Of a stretch of 64,000 nt of DNA, positions 39,201 through 54,200 are shown piece after piece (within the stretch, counting starts at the first letter, position 1; each line of letters begins with the position of its first letter). Below the pieces are notes generated by a model. The model saw nothing but the letters and a program-made list of their open reading frames with translations, did not search any database and was not told the origin of the DNA. Location: assembly GCA_020152595.1 (NCBI GenBank), contig JAIGNY010002305.1, positions 1,502,501-1,566,500 of the forward strand, in the 5' to 3' direction. The stretch is from Chiridota heheva (lineage: Eukaryota; Echinodermata; Holothuroidea; Apodida; Chiridotidae). Made by a program: the position numbers and the translations under genes.

Positions 39201-42200
39201 CTCCCCCACCTCTGGTGTATTGAAAAAATTATGTCATTCTACAGCAGCTCTTAACATTGAAATGAGGTTAAAGGGGAGGCAGTATCTCAATTACTATTGT
39301 CTTGAACTGTAGGAATAAATGAAAGACAACCTCTATAGTTTAAAATATCCCCCTGCCCCCCCCCCCTCCCTCCCCAGCATAATAAACAAGTGTCATTTTA
39401 GCTCTTAGCATTGAAATGGGTTAAGAGGAGAGGTACTATCTCAATGACTATTGTCTGAAATGTGCAAATAAATGCAAATAAATCTTCGAAAACAAAGAAT
39501 GGCACATCCCCCTCCCTCCCCTCTGCCTCCACCCCTAACATAATGAAACAATTCTGCTATTTTAGCTCTCAACATTTAAATGGGGTTAGATGAAAGAAAG
39601 TATCTCAATGACTATAGACCTTTTCATATCGGAATTGGTATTTCCTGAAATCTAATTTGAATAATGTCACATGGCCGAAATTCACGTGTCCATAATGGAC
39701 CAATGGTATGCTGGAGGAATCATGATCGTCTGCACAATTTCGTAGCGTATGGGGTCAAGCCTGTTAAAATACGATTTCACACACTAATCAACAGTATATG
39801 CATACAGAAATAGGCACTTCACTGAACTATTCAGAGACTTGAATTGTAGCATAATTTGGTTAGGAAATTCCACACCAAACAGAAAATTTCCTATAAACTG
39901 CATCCTCTCCATTCACACAATATTTCCGAAGTGCAAAGTTAGTCGTCTCACTCAAAGATAACAAGAAATTTGCTGCCGAAAGTACTCCATACTACTTTCA
40001 TATTTTGTGCTGTGAGGTTAATGGTACAATTTCATACCATAAGGCCCTTGGCACTGAACACCAACATTTTGAATTTTAAACAATTTTTGCCAATTTACGA
40101 CCTATTGTTGTGTTTAAATTGTGCACAAATGATTTTATTGTTTCGTGCCTGCCGAGGGAATGTGAACCCCAAAAAAATACATCATTCCATTCACAAAATC
40201 ATCATTTTTTACGTGCACACTAGGCCTACAACTCCATGCATTGAACGTACTGTGTCGTAATCATACATGAGACCAACTTTCAACTTCAAATCTAACCTGG
40301 TTATCGCATATTCCTAAATTGCGACAGCCTAAAGTGAAGACAGTTCGGATCCTCTTTCCAAATGAAAATATTTCCATAACAAAACATTTATCCAGGCAGA
40401 GCAGTTTAAACTTTGACGCAGATTTCTTTACATGTGCATATACAAAACATAGCTTATATATTTACAAAATGTTTACGTACGTACGTAAATGCAATGAAGA
40501 ATGTACACACCGACTTATTGTATGTACGTACGTGCATACAAACTTGAAATGGGGTTAGAGGGATGGTACTATCTCAATGACTATTGTTTTGAAATGTGCA
40601 AATAAATAAAAAGATAAGATGCCATACCCTGATGTAGTCTGACTTCTCACAGTGCGTTTCACCAACTGACAGATCCTCCAGCTGAAAGTCCAGAAACTTG
40701 ATCACGACGAAATGTGACGGTTTCCCGTGAATCAAATACTCCATATTCAAATTAGGTGGGTAGAATTGTGGGAAATTAGGGGAGACGAACGTTGCATGAT
40801 CATCTGTGAAGACCTTCATCCCATCTACAAAGAAATAAGAAAAATCCTCTTCATATATTTTGCAACTAGAACTGTCAAGAGGACACCATGCTTGACTATT
40901 TTAAGGTTGTATAAAGAATGAGATTTTTTCCAACTGTGGTGTAGCGGTTATCGTACATGTCTACAGACCACGAGGCCCTGGGTTCAAGCCCGAGTTGGGT
41001 AGACACACCAGTGCACCACAACTGGTTATCAAAGGCCGTGGACATTGACTTGGTTGTCGATGTTATGTCTGTCCGTATGTCGTACCTGTGTTCTCGTCCA
41101 GGTCGTATTAAGCGTTTCGTGAATTGTTACTATCATAACCGATACGCAGGCGAAGACCCCGTCATTGTAATTGTGAGTTTACTCGTCGTCCTTGGCAATG
41201 AGAGTGTTAAAGGAAATATGCAGCAATGGCAGAAATGTTGATTACAAAGTACCCAGAGCTTTAAAGGACGTCTTAAAGGATTAGTTCACAGGTCAAACAA
41301 GTCCAACGTATATGAAAGAGAACTTCAAAAGAAACAAAATGGTGAAGAAAGCATTCAAAAATCTTATTCTGTTAAGGAGATATCAAATTTTAAAGTTTGG
41401 TATAATTTGTGAAAAAACCACTGAAATCAGACTAGCTGTGATGTCATAGCCTCAGATTCCTCAAAGTCTTTATGTCTTCTATTATATTTTGTCCTGCGAT
41501 TTTGTGTCTTAAAAACCATTGGATATGTCAGAAAAGAAGAACAACTGAATCTAGGAAGGTTATTTATCTTACCACCTAAAGAAATTTTGAGTATAATTAA
41601 TTCAAATAATAAAAAAGTTAAATAAATTTTCTTTAAATACATTAACAATTGTTACAAATGTGAGGATGAAGCTTCAAATTTCCATAGTAGACTTACTACA
41701 CCAGTCAATTCTAGACAGATAAGACCAAACTTTAAAACTGAATATCTCCTGAACGGAATAAGATTTTAAATGCTTTCTTCACAATTTTGTTTCTATTTAA
41801 GCAATCTCTTCCATATAAGATAGACTTGCTTGACCACTGAACTAATCCTTTAATTTCCTTATTGTTTTTTCAATCTTTCAACACTGTTAATTATATGGGA
41901 GCCCTTGAGAATATGAAAAATAGGAGCAGGGTGGAGACAAATAGGGACAGGGTGGAGACAAATAGGGACAGCATAGAGAAAGTTAGGGGCAGGGTGGAGA
42001 AAAATAGGAACTGCAGGGTGGAGCATCAAAGTTTCTTGAAAAAATGTAGATGTTTTGTGAAAAGGAAAAGGGTGGAGACAAAAAAACTAGGAACTGCAGG
42101 GTGGAGAAAAATAGGAACTGCAGGGTGGAGGAAAATAGGGGCAGGGTGGAGGAAAAATAGGGGCAGGGTGGAGGACAAATAGGGGCAGGGTGGAGAAAAA

Positions 42201-45200
42201 TAAGGGCAGGGTAGAGACAGAGGGGCAGGGTGGAGAAAAATAGGGGCAGGGTGGAGACAAATAGGGGCAGGTTGGAGACAAATAGGGGCAGGGTGGAGAA
42301 AAATAGGGGTGGGGTGAAGGGAAATAGAAACTGCAGGGGGTGAAGGGAAATGGGGTCAAAAAACAGCAGGGTGGAGGGAAAAGAACTGCAGGGTGGAGAA
42401 AATAGGGGCAGAGAGAAAAATAGGGGCAGAGTAGAGAAAAATAGGGGCAGGGTAGAGAAAATAGGGGCAGAGTGGAGGAAAATAGAAGCAGGGTGGAGAA
42501 AGATAGGGACAAGGTGGAGAAAAATAGGGGCAGGGTGGAGAAAATAGGGGCAGGGGAGAAACTAGGGGAAGGGTGGGAAAAAATAGGGGCAGGATGGAGG
42601 AAAATAGAGGCAGGCTGGATGAAAATAGGAGCAGAGTGGAGGAAAATATGGGCAGAATGAAGGAAAATAGGGGCAGGGTGGAGCATCCCTCTTAAAATGC
42701 CTAATTAAGGGCCTGTATAAATACATCACACCTACCACCTATCCTGTCATAGATCTCATATTCCATGATGAACCCATCAAACACCCTCATGTTGTTGGTT
42801 TTAAAAGTGATGATAAGTTCATTCGCATCAGATAGCCAACTGAATGGATAGTGGCGTCCACAGAACACATCACTCCTCCCACTGTACTGGTCCTCAATCT
42901 GTCAACAGATAAGATAATTGATTGATTGATAAATCAATTGATCGAACAATTGATTGATACAAAAATTTGGCACATAAACAGCAAAGGTTATATTGTACCA
43001 GACAGGTCACATTATTTCAAGCTGAAAAAGCAACAAAAGGTGCATTCAAAGAGAGGTTAAGTGAAAAGGTGAAAAGGAGTAAAACATATTGCAGGGGAGG
43101 TCAAAATTAAAACATGATAAAAGAAAATAAAATAAATGATTTATAGACAGATAAAACTTATTCATAAGAACAGGGGACGGGGTTTGAAGAGGGTTTTTCT
43201 TGAAAGAAAAATTATCAACAGTTGGGAGCCTGGTGGATTTGCAATAATCAATTTATTCCACAAACGTGAGGTGAGGGGTGTCCCAACAGAAAAGGCACAG
43301 TCTGAAACAATTAATGGTTGAAAAATGACAGAATAAGGGAGAGAGGTTTTGAAGGGAAGTTTTTGTGAATTAACTCTGTGATTGTTTTTAGGGGGTAAAT
43401 TGAGTGGTGGGGCAATTTGTCCACAGAATAAATGCAAAACATGTATGTTCTACTCAATATTATGAGGTGAGGGGTGTCCCTAGAGGTAGAGGTTAAGACT
43501 ATTTGGCATAGTTATTATTATTTTTATTGTTTTATTACTCTTGTTTTTGTTTTTTTTATTTATTTATTAATTTATTTTTTGTTTCTTTTTATTATTTTTT
43601 TTTTTTTTTTTTTATTATTTTGTATTATTATAATTATTAGTTTTTTTATTTTCTATTATTATTATCAATATTAGTTTCTTTATTTTTATTATATTATTAT
43701 CATTATCATTATCATTATTATTACCATTATTATTATTATTATCATTATTATCATTGCACTTATTTGTTGATTTTCAAACATTTACACAGAAAAAACTGTT
43801 ACTATACAATATCAAAAAGTAAAAGAATTGCAAGGCAATATACAAGCATAAAAGAATTGGTAAAAATCCAAAACCAAGATAAAAAAACATGAAAATAAAT
43901 ATTATAGAAAATGTTTTGATTGGTTATCAACTTGTGAGAAGAACAGTTTGGTAAAAAGCTAAAATAATTTCCGAGTTGTGGTTTTTCATTGCAAGGAGGT
44001 GATTGGTCGGATGCTTATTAAAATGATAGCACTTTATTCAGTCTCAAGTCATTTTTGTCAGGTGGTTACCAAGGAAATTTAGGTGCGTTAGAAACATCGT
44101 TAAATTTGCAAGAGGAAAGTTTTGGATGCCAGTTGATTTGAAATAATTTGGGATGAAGATCATAAAAAGAGATGCAAAGAAAGACCTTCAAAACTAAGAA
44201 TATGCTACTAAACTATTACGACTTTTATAAAAACCAGAACCAAAAGGTTTTGTGGTTCCGATGCTTCTTTTTCATAAGCTGATAGATTTGCAAAATTTGT
44301 AGTTACTGTCATGTCATTGTATATCATGAAATATTTGTTCCAGGATATTTATTCATAAACCACACCCACCATGCAGATCAATAAAAATGTTGACAATATT
44401 AGCATTTACCAAATAATTAACAAATTTATCATAGTAAGTATGATGCAGAAAAGGTTGCTCATTAATCCAATTTCAAGAATTTGTCAGTTAGTCCCACCTA
44501 CCCATTTGTATTTATGAAATCTGTGTATTTGATATAGCATAAATCTGATGTATCATTCATGGGGTACCGTATGGTGTTTACATCATTTAGCACTCTCACA
44601 CTAAGCCACACCCACCATGCATATCAATAACATCTGCTGATAACATAAGCATGTGCACAATAAGCAACAAAATTATCATGCCAAATATGACAAAAAACAG
44701 ACAGACAGTTGCTCATTTATCACTTTTTCAAAATTTTCACTTTAAGCCCCACCTATTTATTGATGTGCATGATATCACCACTACAAACAATAGAGCGCAT
44801 CTACAGACCATGGGCTATCTGTGTACCAAATATGACATGAATCCAGTTTACTGTTCTCAAGTGACCGTGTTTACAAGCATTTTTTAGCAAAATCATATTA
44901 AGCCCCACCCACTATGCACATTAATGAAATTTAACATTTATACACAATGAACATGTACACACCAGCTGACATCATAATTATCCCACATATGAAACAAAAC
45001 AGACATGCGGTTATTGAAATATAAACATTTCAACATTTCTACATTACGCCCTGCTTACTCATTAATATGCATGATATCACAACCAAAAACAATAGGTTGC
45101 ATCTACAAACCATGAGCTATCTGTGTACATGAATCCAGTTAACTTTTCTTGAGATACCGTGTTTACAAGCTTTTTTAGCAAAATCATATTAAGCCCTGCC

Positions 45201-48200
45201 CACTATGCATATTAATAAAATTCAAAGTTTTTACATCATGAACATGTACACACCAGTTAACATCGTAATTATCCCACATATGAAACAAAACAGACATGCA
45301 GTTATTAAAATATGAACATTTCAAGATTTTTACACTAAGCCCTGCCTACTCATTAATATGCATGATATCACAACCATGTCATATGTGTACCACATATAAC
45401 ATGAATCCAGTGTATATTTCTTAAGATGTAGCATTTATGAGCTAAAAAAACAGTCCCAAGAAAAATTTAAAGGGTCCTCCAAACTTGTCTTGTATAATAG
45501 GAAAACAATGGTATTTTCTAATGTAATTTTTTATAATTTTTAATAATCAGTGGCAGCGTGAAGATTTTACTCATGGGGGGCAAGAGGGGCAATTTTGTCT
45601 CATTGGGAGGGGTCAAAAGCATAGAAATCGAACAAAATATGTCACTTTCCAAAAAATTTGGGGAAAGTGGGGGGAAAATCCCCTCATGCCCCACCACTGT
45701 TTATCATAACTCTTTGAAGGGGTGCAGCAAATTCTAAACACACACTTTTGTCTTTACCACATCTTCTATCAACGTATTGAAGAATTGGATTTTCTTAATA
45801 TTTTCAGTTGCTCGGATTCATGAAAACAAAATTAGAAAAGTTATCAAGATAAGATTTACACAAAACTTAACACTATCACAAAAAGATTTTTCAGCTCTAG
45901 ACATCAAAAGCATTAAAAGTGATAATTTATTTTTCACCTTAACAAAATCAGCAGTGCACAAGTCGTCTTCCTCGAGATCAAAATCATGAAAGTGCAGCAG
46001 AATACGATGGACCGGATCGGCGTGCAGGACATACTGGCAATTAACATCATCATCGTATGAGTTAGGGAAATTCACGGATTTCAAAAATCCATTCTGAGGC
46101 TCTTTAGAAAGATCCACAAACAAGTAGCATTCTAGAAAACAAATTCAAACGAGTTGGCACAATAGTAGGTGTCATCAATGCAAGATGTTGAAAATTTTAC
46201 AATCATCGATCAAAGAATAGAAACCAGCAACGGCGTAAGTACACTCTCCAGTTTGCCTACATGTGCTAGTATTGTTCGTATAAAAAATTAGCATTCCTAA
46301 ACTAATAAATTTTCATTTGCACTTGTGGTGTTTCCATTTAGAAAAATGCTATTTTTGCATTCGCTATTTGGTTTTTTATTACCAAAATATCCAACTGCCT
46401 TCCAAACTATGAATAAATGTAGTATTTTCCCCCTTGCAAATGCCTGTTTTGGTTTGGTTTGGTTTGTAGTTTCAAAAACCCCAAAGAAAAGTCAAATGTG
46501 CCAAGAGGGTGTTAATAAATTATGGCAAAAGTTGGGACAGAGAGGAGATGGAAGTTTTAATAAGGAAGATAAAGGGAAAGGCTGAATGTGGGAGAAAAAT
46601 TCAAAAAGAAAGGTGTAAAGTTTGGCGTAAAGGGAGGAGGGGAGGAGATTATAAAAGTGGAAGAGGTTGTTGTTCAAAGAAGTTTAGGTTTGAGGAAGAA
46701 TTGTTTTAAAAGGTCAAAGAGAAAAAGGAGAAAAGATCTGGAGTTCTTAAGGGGCATGTCAAGAAAATATGTTTTGAAATGGGGCAGAGGGGCAGTTTTA
46801 AGAGAAGGTCAAAGAAGTCTTTACAAGGTGGATGAGTTTTAAGTTTCAAAGAGTTTTGAAAAGTCAAGGGGGTGTTGGAGCTTTGGGTTTGATGGTGTCA
46901 AAGACCTTTAAAAGTGATTCCAGGAGTTTTGCCAGGTTTTGTTGATGAGTTGGAGATGGAGAAAGAAGGTCTGAAAAATTATGAAAAAAGATGTTAATTT
47001 GACAGAGCTTTTTATATTTATACTGGATTTATAATGGCTTAATTGGGCTTATTGTGCCTTTAACTATCCATAAGACAATTAAATTGAATGATTTTACACC
47101 TACCTGGAGCTTCTGCAACTGTAGAATAACTGGCCTCATATCTATTGAAGACCTCCTTAGATCTGGTGTAAAATTGGGCTGTTACTTTATTGGTCTCAGA
47201 AATCCATGAGAACTGTTTCTTTGTTCCACAGTACCTGTCTGTCCGTGTCTCACCATCAGATATCTATTTAATGAAATGAAATAACAATTACTATATTCAA
47301 AAATAGAATTGCACCACTAATTTGGCCCAAAGTTTCTTCCTGATAAGGGCCCATGCTCCGGCCGTGTTGAGAGTGCTATTTGAATTGAATTGTGTAAACT
47401 GGTATATTAGCCTCACAAGAACCACCAAAAAAACATCGAGAGCGTCAGATGCAAAATAAACCAATATGTAACAAAAATTATTTTAGGTCTTTAAAGAAAT
47501 GAAATAAATTATGTTATCAGTCAAAAAATTGTTGGGTGGGCGCTTATTAGAGCAAGGCACTTAATACATCTAATACGGTATACTCAGTATGATCATAACC
47601 ACTTTCGTAATCCTTGAATCTCTTGGAAAAACATTTGCTATGGGGTAAGATTTGCTTACAACTGACAACAAATTGGAATTTATTTACTTTTTCTTACATC
47701 ACTTACACTTCTCACTCTTAATAGACCAGTACTGAGGGAGATGTTATCAACCTCTTCCCTCCTGAAGCTGATGATGATTTTTACTGACACCAATTGTTGT
47801 AATATATATTGAGCACCCCAAGCACTTCTGCACAGCACATCCCTCCAAGGACAAGCACGAGTACAAGACTCAAGACCATTTCAAACTTCTGTATTGGCAA
47901 TTTTTCAGTTGAAATTATGTGTCCATAATGCACCAATTGTATACTGGGGAAATCTTACCAACTAATCAAATGCCAAGGGACTCATGGCCGTCTGTATGCA
48001 GCAGTGGCGTAGCCAAGATTTCCATATTGGTGGAGCAAGTAACAGAAATAAACCAACAGGATACAAAATATGGCCCCTGCTGATAAACGGTACTAATTTT
48101 GAACCAATAAAAATGGAATATTGAGGAATATTGGTGAGACGTTGGCCCCTCTGCCCACCCTTTGGCTACACCACTGGTAAGCAGGGTTTTGGGATCAAGC

Positions 48201-51200
48201 ATATGACAAAAATGGTATCCTTTGCCCAACATATGTGTGTTATACATGAAAGATAATAGGCGTGTGCATTGTTATTAACAACTGTTCTTTCAGCAACTAC
48301 AGCCGATTGGTTGGGTAACATGAAGAAAAGTTCCCCAGCAGTTGATTGGTCGATGTACCCTGAAGTAATCACAATCAGCTCAAATCTAGTTTGAAACGGT
48401 CTATTAAAATACACATTGATCGAAGATATATAGTAGTAACTTAAAGGATTATTATTACATTACTAACATTATTAAAATGAGAAGATGGAGGTGGATTGGG
48501 CATGTATTAAGAATGAAGAAATGAATGTATTAGGAAGACAGCATTGACATGGAAGACAGATGGGAGAAGGAAAATAGGATGCCCAAGAACGACATGGAGA
48601 AGAACAGTAGTGAAGGAAAGAGAGGAGCTAGGGTAGAATTCTTGGAATGAAGCCAGACCTGTTGCCAGAGACAGGATATGTTGGACAGAGTATACCGCAG
48701 CCTTATGGGACACATGGTCCGAAGAAGGAAGTGAGTGAGTGAGTGAGTGAACTTATAAGGATTAGTTCAAGGGTGGGTCAGGCAAGTCCCTCTTATATAA
48801 CAGAAACTTCAAAAGAAACAAAATGGTGAAGAAAGTATTAACAAAAATTATTCCATTAAGGAGATATTCAAGTTTAAAGTTTGTTATCATTTGTGTAGAA
48901 ACGACAAGCTGTGATGTCATAGCCTCAGATTCCTCCGGTCGTGATATATTCTATCATATTTTGTCCTGCAAAGTTTTGTGGCTTAACAACCATTGAATAT
49001 GTCAGGAAAGTAGTTAAACAGAATCTATAAGGTTAATTATAATTTACCACTTGAAGAAAGTTTCAAGGAAAATAAATTAAATAGTAAAAAAGTAAAATAC
49101 ATTTTCTTCAAAATACATTTAACAATTGTTAAGCCAACCTTCCATAGTAGACTTAGTACACAAGTCATTTCTACACAGATAAGACAGAAAAACTTTAATA
49201 ACTCCTTCACCATTTTGTAACTTTTGAAGTCACTCTTTTATATAAGATAAGCTTGCTTGACCACTGAACCAATCCTTTAAATTAATTTTGAGACGGAAGA
49301 CAAACTTTTACCTCCAGTAGAGTACCACATGTGCAGACCATGGCCACATCTTCATCTGCGACTTCATCCAGTGTGAAGACGTGAAATTTGAATAGTACCC
49401 TGTGATTGGCTGGTAGTTCGACTGTTAAAATGCAATACTCTACCCCGGTGTACTTCTCTGGCCAAAAGGGGGAAGTCAGGTGACCACTGGGGTTGGTGCT
49501 TGCCCTTTCACATGCTGGAAGATTAATAGTTGGGAGTAAGAAGTTTGTGATTAAAAAATTTATGAAGATATAATATGCTGTATTATTTCTCAGTGATCGT
49601 TTGGATTGGCAATGAGGTGAGGGACGGTTCGTGTTAACGACAAATTTATCATTTATTATGCTAGGGTTGAAATTTCTTATGATACATATACCTGCGTCAT
49701 AAAATTTAGATATAACATGTGAAATTTTACGCCAGAGTTTTTTATTAACTTAAATGAAAATCTTACCTCTCTGATGCGATTGCAAGTTTTATTTAACACA
49801 AAAATGATTTTCATTTACTTAGAAATAAAAGAAAAATGACACAACTACGAGACTAACGGCTGAATGATTAAACATGTCTGTACAAGTACTGTACAACACA
49901 TATAGGCTAGTACTATACTAACATGTACACTGTATGTGAAAGTTTTGATGTTCTTTTAAATGCAGGCTGTCAATTTGTCAATGATATCATTAGCTAGGAT
50001 TCTACTTTCCTCCTGTATTGTGTTGTATGTGTAAGATCGTGTATCTGTGAAGTGATCATAATCTGCAAGTCAAGTTACTAAACTGTAAAGAAGGCGGCGC
50101 GACGCGTTCGATATCTCAATAGTATATTATCGTTGACAATTGGTCAAAGTTCACTAAAACCTCATGGAAGTTTGTATACGATAAACAAAAGTATTTTTCT
50201 ATTTTATTTTGGCATTATACAAGGATTAGGTAATAACCTTTTTCTTAATATTTTTTATGATAATGATAGTCTGAATTTTTAATGTTCTTAATATTTTAAG
50301 CGCAATTTTCATTCATTTTAGCAAGGCGTGTGTGTATGTGTGTTAACAATATACTTGCAAGCTTCGCTAGTGCGCAGTGCCCTGTACATTATGCAGTGCA
50401 CTGTACATACGATGGCAAATTTACAAATACGCTAGACAAAAAATTATAACGCAACCTCTGGTGAGGGAAAATGCCGTCTAAAATTGTTGAGCAGTTTTGT
50501 CCCAACACTTTGTCTAAGTGCGTGTGCAAAGTATATGGGAGTAAATGAGGATAACAATGGGATAAGGAAAATAATAGTAAAGATTTAAAAGTCAACAGGG
50601 AACATGTAGCATGTTGTGCAAAATTGAGCTGGGGGCAACGATGGGACTGCAGCACATGATTTGTAGAAAATATAGTCTGAACTTAGTATCCGCAAATATT
50701 TGAAGGAATTATACAAAGGATATCGGAAAACTTAATATTTTATTCTCATGTATATTAAAAACATGTTTTTAGATAATTTATCTGAGTGGGGAGGGGGTGC
50801 AAGGTAGGTAAAAATAAAGGGTAGGACATGATGAGGAGTCAGTATCATGATCAGTATTTAAATTCAAAAAATGTGCAGAAATACGCAGTTTTGTATAAGG
50901 GGGAATGATAACTGCCCAAGTGGAAGCATTCTTTAAATCAAGTTGGATACCAAATGGCAGATAGACAGCTCAAGTGACCAATGTCCACCGCATAATATTA
51001 CCTTTTTAATTTAGAAAATAACCACAGATTTCAAAATTAACTTGCACCATGAATGATTTTTGGATCATTTTCTTAGGATATTTGCATATTTCTTTAACTT
51101 TTTCGCACATTCTGAATGAGAAATTAGAATGAATGTACCATCATGAAAGAAACACATTAGGTGATAATCTAAATTTGATAATCCCACTTGCATATAAAAA

Positions 51201-54200
51201 CACACTAATTCACAAGGGGTATGCTATGCAAAGTAAACAATCTTCCGACGGTTGGTTTGCGGCATGTGCCTATGCAAAAAGCACGCATCTCACGGTTAGC
51301 GGCAAGTAATAGAGAAAGAGTGACCTGTAGATCAAGCTCTACAACATATAGCTAGTTTCTCAAGAAATATAAAGGTAATTATGTTTTTCAAGGGAGATGC
51401 AAATTAAGTTCCTTTTATGAGAGTTAAAAAGATTATTTTTGAAGTGAAAAAATGGTGAGGAAAAATGTGGTTTAAAATTGTTGAGCGGTTTGGTCCCAAC
51501 ACTTTTGGCCATGATTGTAGGTAACGTTGCCTACAATTATTAATATGTTGTTAACTTACTTGTGCAAGGTTGGTCATTACAAGATCGCGAGTCTGGATCT
51601 GATGGTGGATCAAGACCGGTACAAAAGTTGTCCAAGGCCGGCTTTGGGGGATCTGTAGTTGTAAAACACTTCAACTCCCTGTACTGAAATCCTGAAAATA
51701 ACAGATTTACACATTAGAAATGACTTTGCTTAAAACCAGGAACATCTCAACCGGCCCTCAAATGGAGCAGATGTGATAGTAAATTTGCCCCTTCCCCGTA
51801 AATTTTCCCCTCAGTAAATTTGGGCCCCCCGGACCTTATTTCCTAAGAAATGTCTAGTGAATTTGGTCCCTTCCGGACTGATTTTACTAGGTAATTTACT
51901 GGTGTGTCTGTACGGTTCCTTGAAATAATTTTGTGTACTAAAGTGATAAGCTAAAAAGTGATAAGTGATAAGCTAATACACTATAAAAAATAAGGCGTGC
52001 TTTATGCAAAACAGCAGTGAGATTTAGTGTGAAGGGAGAATATGGGCTTTTTCTTGCAAAAGAGGGACAAGTTGTTGTCTCCAAATTTCATAGGAAAGAA
52101 TCGCCGGGGCCCAAATTTCCTAACGGATCGTTTTTACTATGAGGGGGGGGGGGACCAAATGTACTGGATGACTACAGCTTAATTGTCTGGGGGGCCCAAA
52201 TTTCCTAACCCATAATTTTCATTTACACCGGTCGGTCGGAGTAAAAGTTATATATTTCTTGGTTTCCCAAACCACAAAACTGTATACAGTTTCACCTTTC
52301 CTAGGCTCCTTCAAACTAACAACTACTCCCACTGGTGTTACATGGTATTTTTAGTTACACACATCACAATATAATGGCATTCCTTGTAATATAAGCAGTA
52401 ATCGTAATCAATGCTGGCATTGTTTGTCTTTGCTGCTGGTGAAAGGCGAAATGAAATATGAGCGTAGAACTATTTATATCTCAATGTTATAATGCAAAGT
52501 TCATCTTGTGGAACAATGTGGTTAATTTGTTGCTTGAAAATTGAATGACAAATTTTTAAACAGTGCCTTTACTAATGATCACCTCCTAGCAAAATCTTAG
52601 TGTGCTAATTTTGTACAAAAGGGGACAATGCAATGAGAAACATATTTATTGCAATTGATACAGTATGTCTTATTTTTTCCTCCCAACCCTACCCCCAATT
52701 GAGGAAGTTAAAAATTGTCCTTGAAACATCACCCCTAATCCTGGTGCTTTCAGGCACCTTTCAGGACTATAATTGTCTACATACCTCCATCGCATGACTT
52801 GGAACATTCTGTGTAGGTTGCTATCCACTGCCAGTCCGCTATAGATACAAAAATCTGCAAAAACAGAGCAAAACAATAGAGAGATTTCACCACGTGACTC
52901 TTAATTCAACTAAAAGCCATTTCGCATGGCAAAGCCTTAGTTTCACGCATCTAAACTTCACGCAGCTCAGTCACATCACCAGATCACACGTAAAACAAAT
53001 GGACTCGTTCCTACTAAACATGTGCTAGCTCACGCTGGTGATGAAAACTTACTAACTCTGGGCGTCTTTAATTTTTTTTCTTATTTTTTTCTGATGGTGG
53101 TGTTAGTTTGGGCTTTTTATGGGGAGACTAACCCGTTATGTTATGTTAAAACACGTGCTGGGCATATAAAACACGTGCTGGGCGTATAAAACACGTGCTG
53201 GGCATATAAAACACATGCTGGGCATATAAAACACGTGCTGGGCATATAAAACACAAGGTGGTTTGAATAAACTGGCCAGATGAATTAATTTTTTAATATA
53301 AGATGTTATTTTAGAGACAAAATCACCCTCCAAGTAATCTTAATCAGTGGATTTTAAACACCGTCAATTAGTGCAACCAACGGCACAGCAAGATTCTGGC
53401 ATAATCATCTTAGAAAAATAATCATATATAACAACATGCAAACGCATGTAAGTTTAATGAAGTGTACAGCAGATAACAGTGTTCTTTTTCCCTACAAAAT
53501 GGTGATGTAAATAAAGTCAAGTGACCTCATGACATCAGCTAAAACATCCTTATAGGATGGTTTGTTACTTTGACAACATTCTGGAAGAACTTCTATAACA
53601 TGAACTTCCCACTGTAATTAGAGGAAATGGTAATAAGAAGTAAATTAAAAATCCATATCTCCTGAATGGAAAATGATATCTAGCTGATTTTTGCACCGAA
53701 TTGGTTCTAAAAGTATGCTCTAAAAGTACGCTCTTTCAAATAAAATTTGACAAAATACCATGGGAATGTTCCTTTAAATTATTGCACTTTCAATTGTAAG
53801 AAAATCAGTAATCTTAATCTTAGTAGGAATTTATAAAGCACAACTAGTATCAAAATAACAATCAGCAGCGCTGTACATACATATTAGAGGCAGCAGAAGG
53901 TTAAAGTTATTGGGCCAACTATCGTGAACCCAAATGGTGTGGGGTCCAGAGGTCCTCTTAAGGGGGTCCTAGTGGGGTCCATAAGAAAAGGCCCCTAAAG
54001 CTCTGTGGTTTTACATTTTGTAAGGACTTTATTTTTGCATTGCTGACTGGATTAGCAAAATATTTCCATGGGGATAAATTCTTTTAGGATCTTCGGACCA
54101 TTCTCAGACAAATGTTAGCCTCGACCATGGTTGGGGTGATCCGGGCGGTTCAGCCGCCTATGCATATATACATATAAATTATACACATCCACGCACAAGT

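Noticed and set aside
42087-42686. Minus-strand 199-codon proline/serine/phenylalanine-rich frame
   Set aside because: Reading of the purine-rich minisatellite on the opposite strand.
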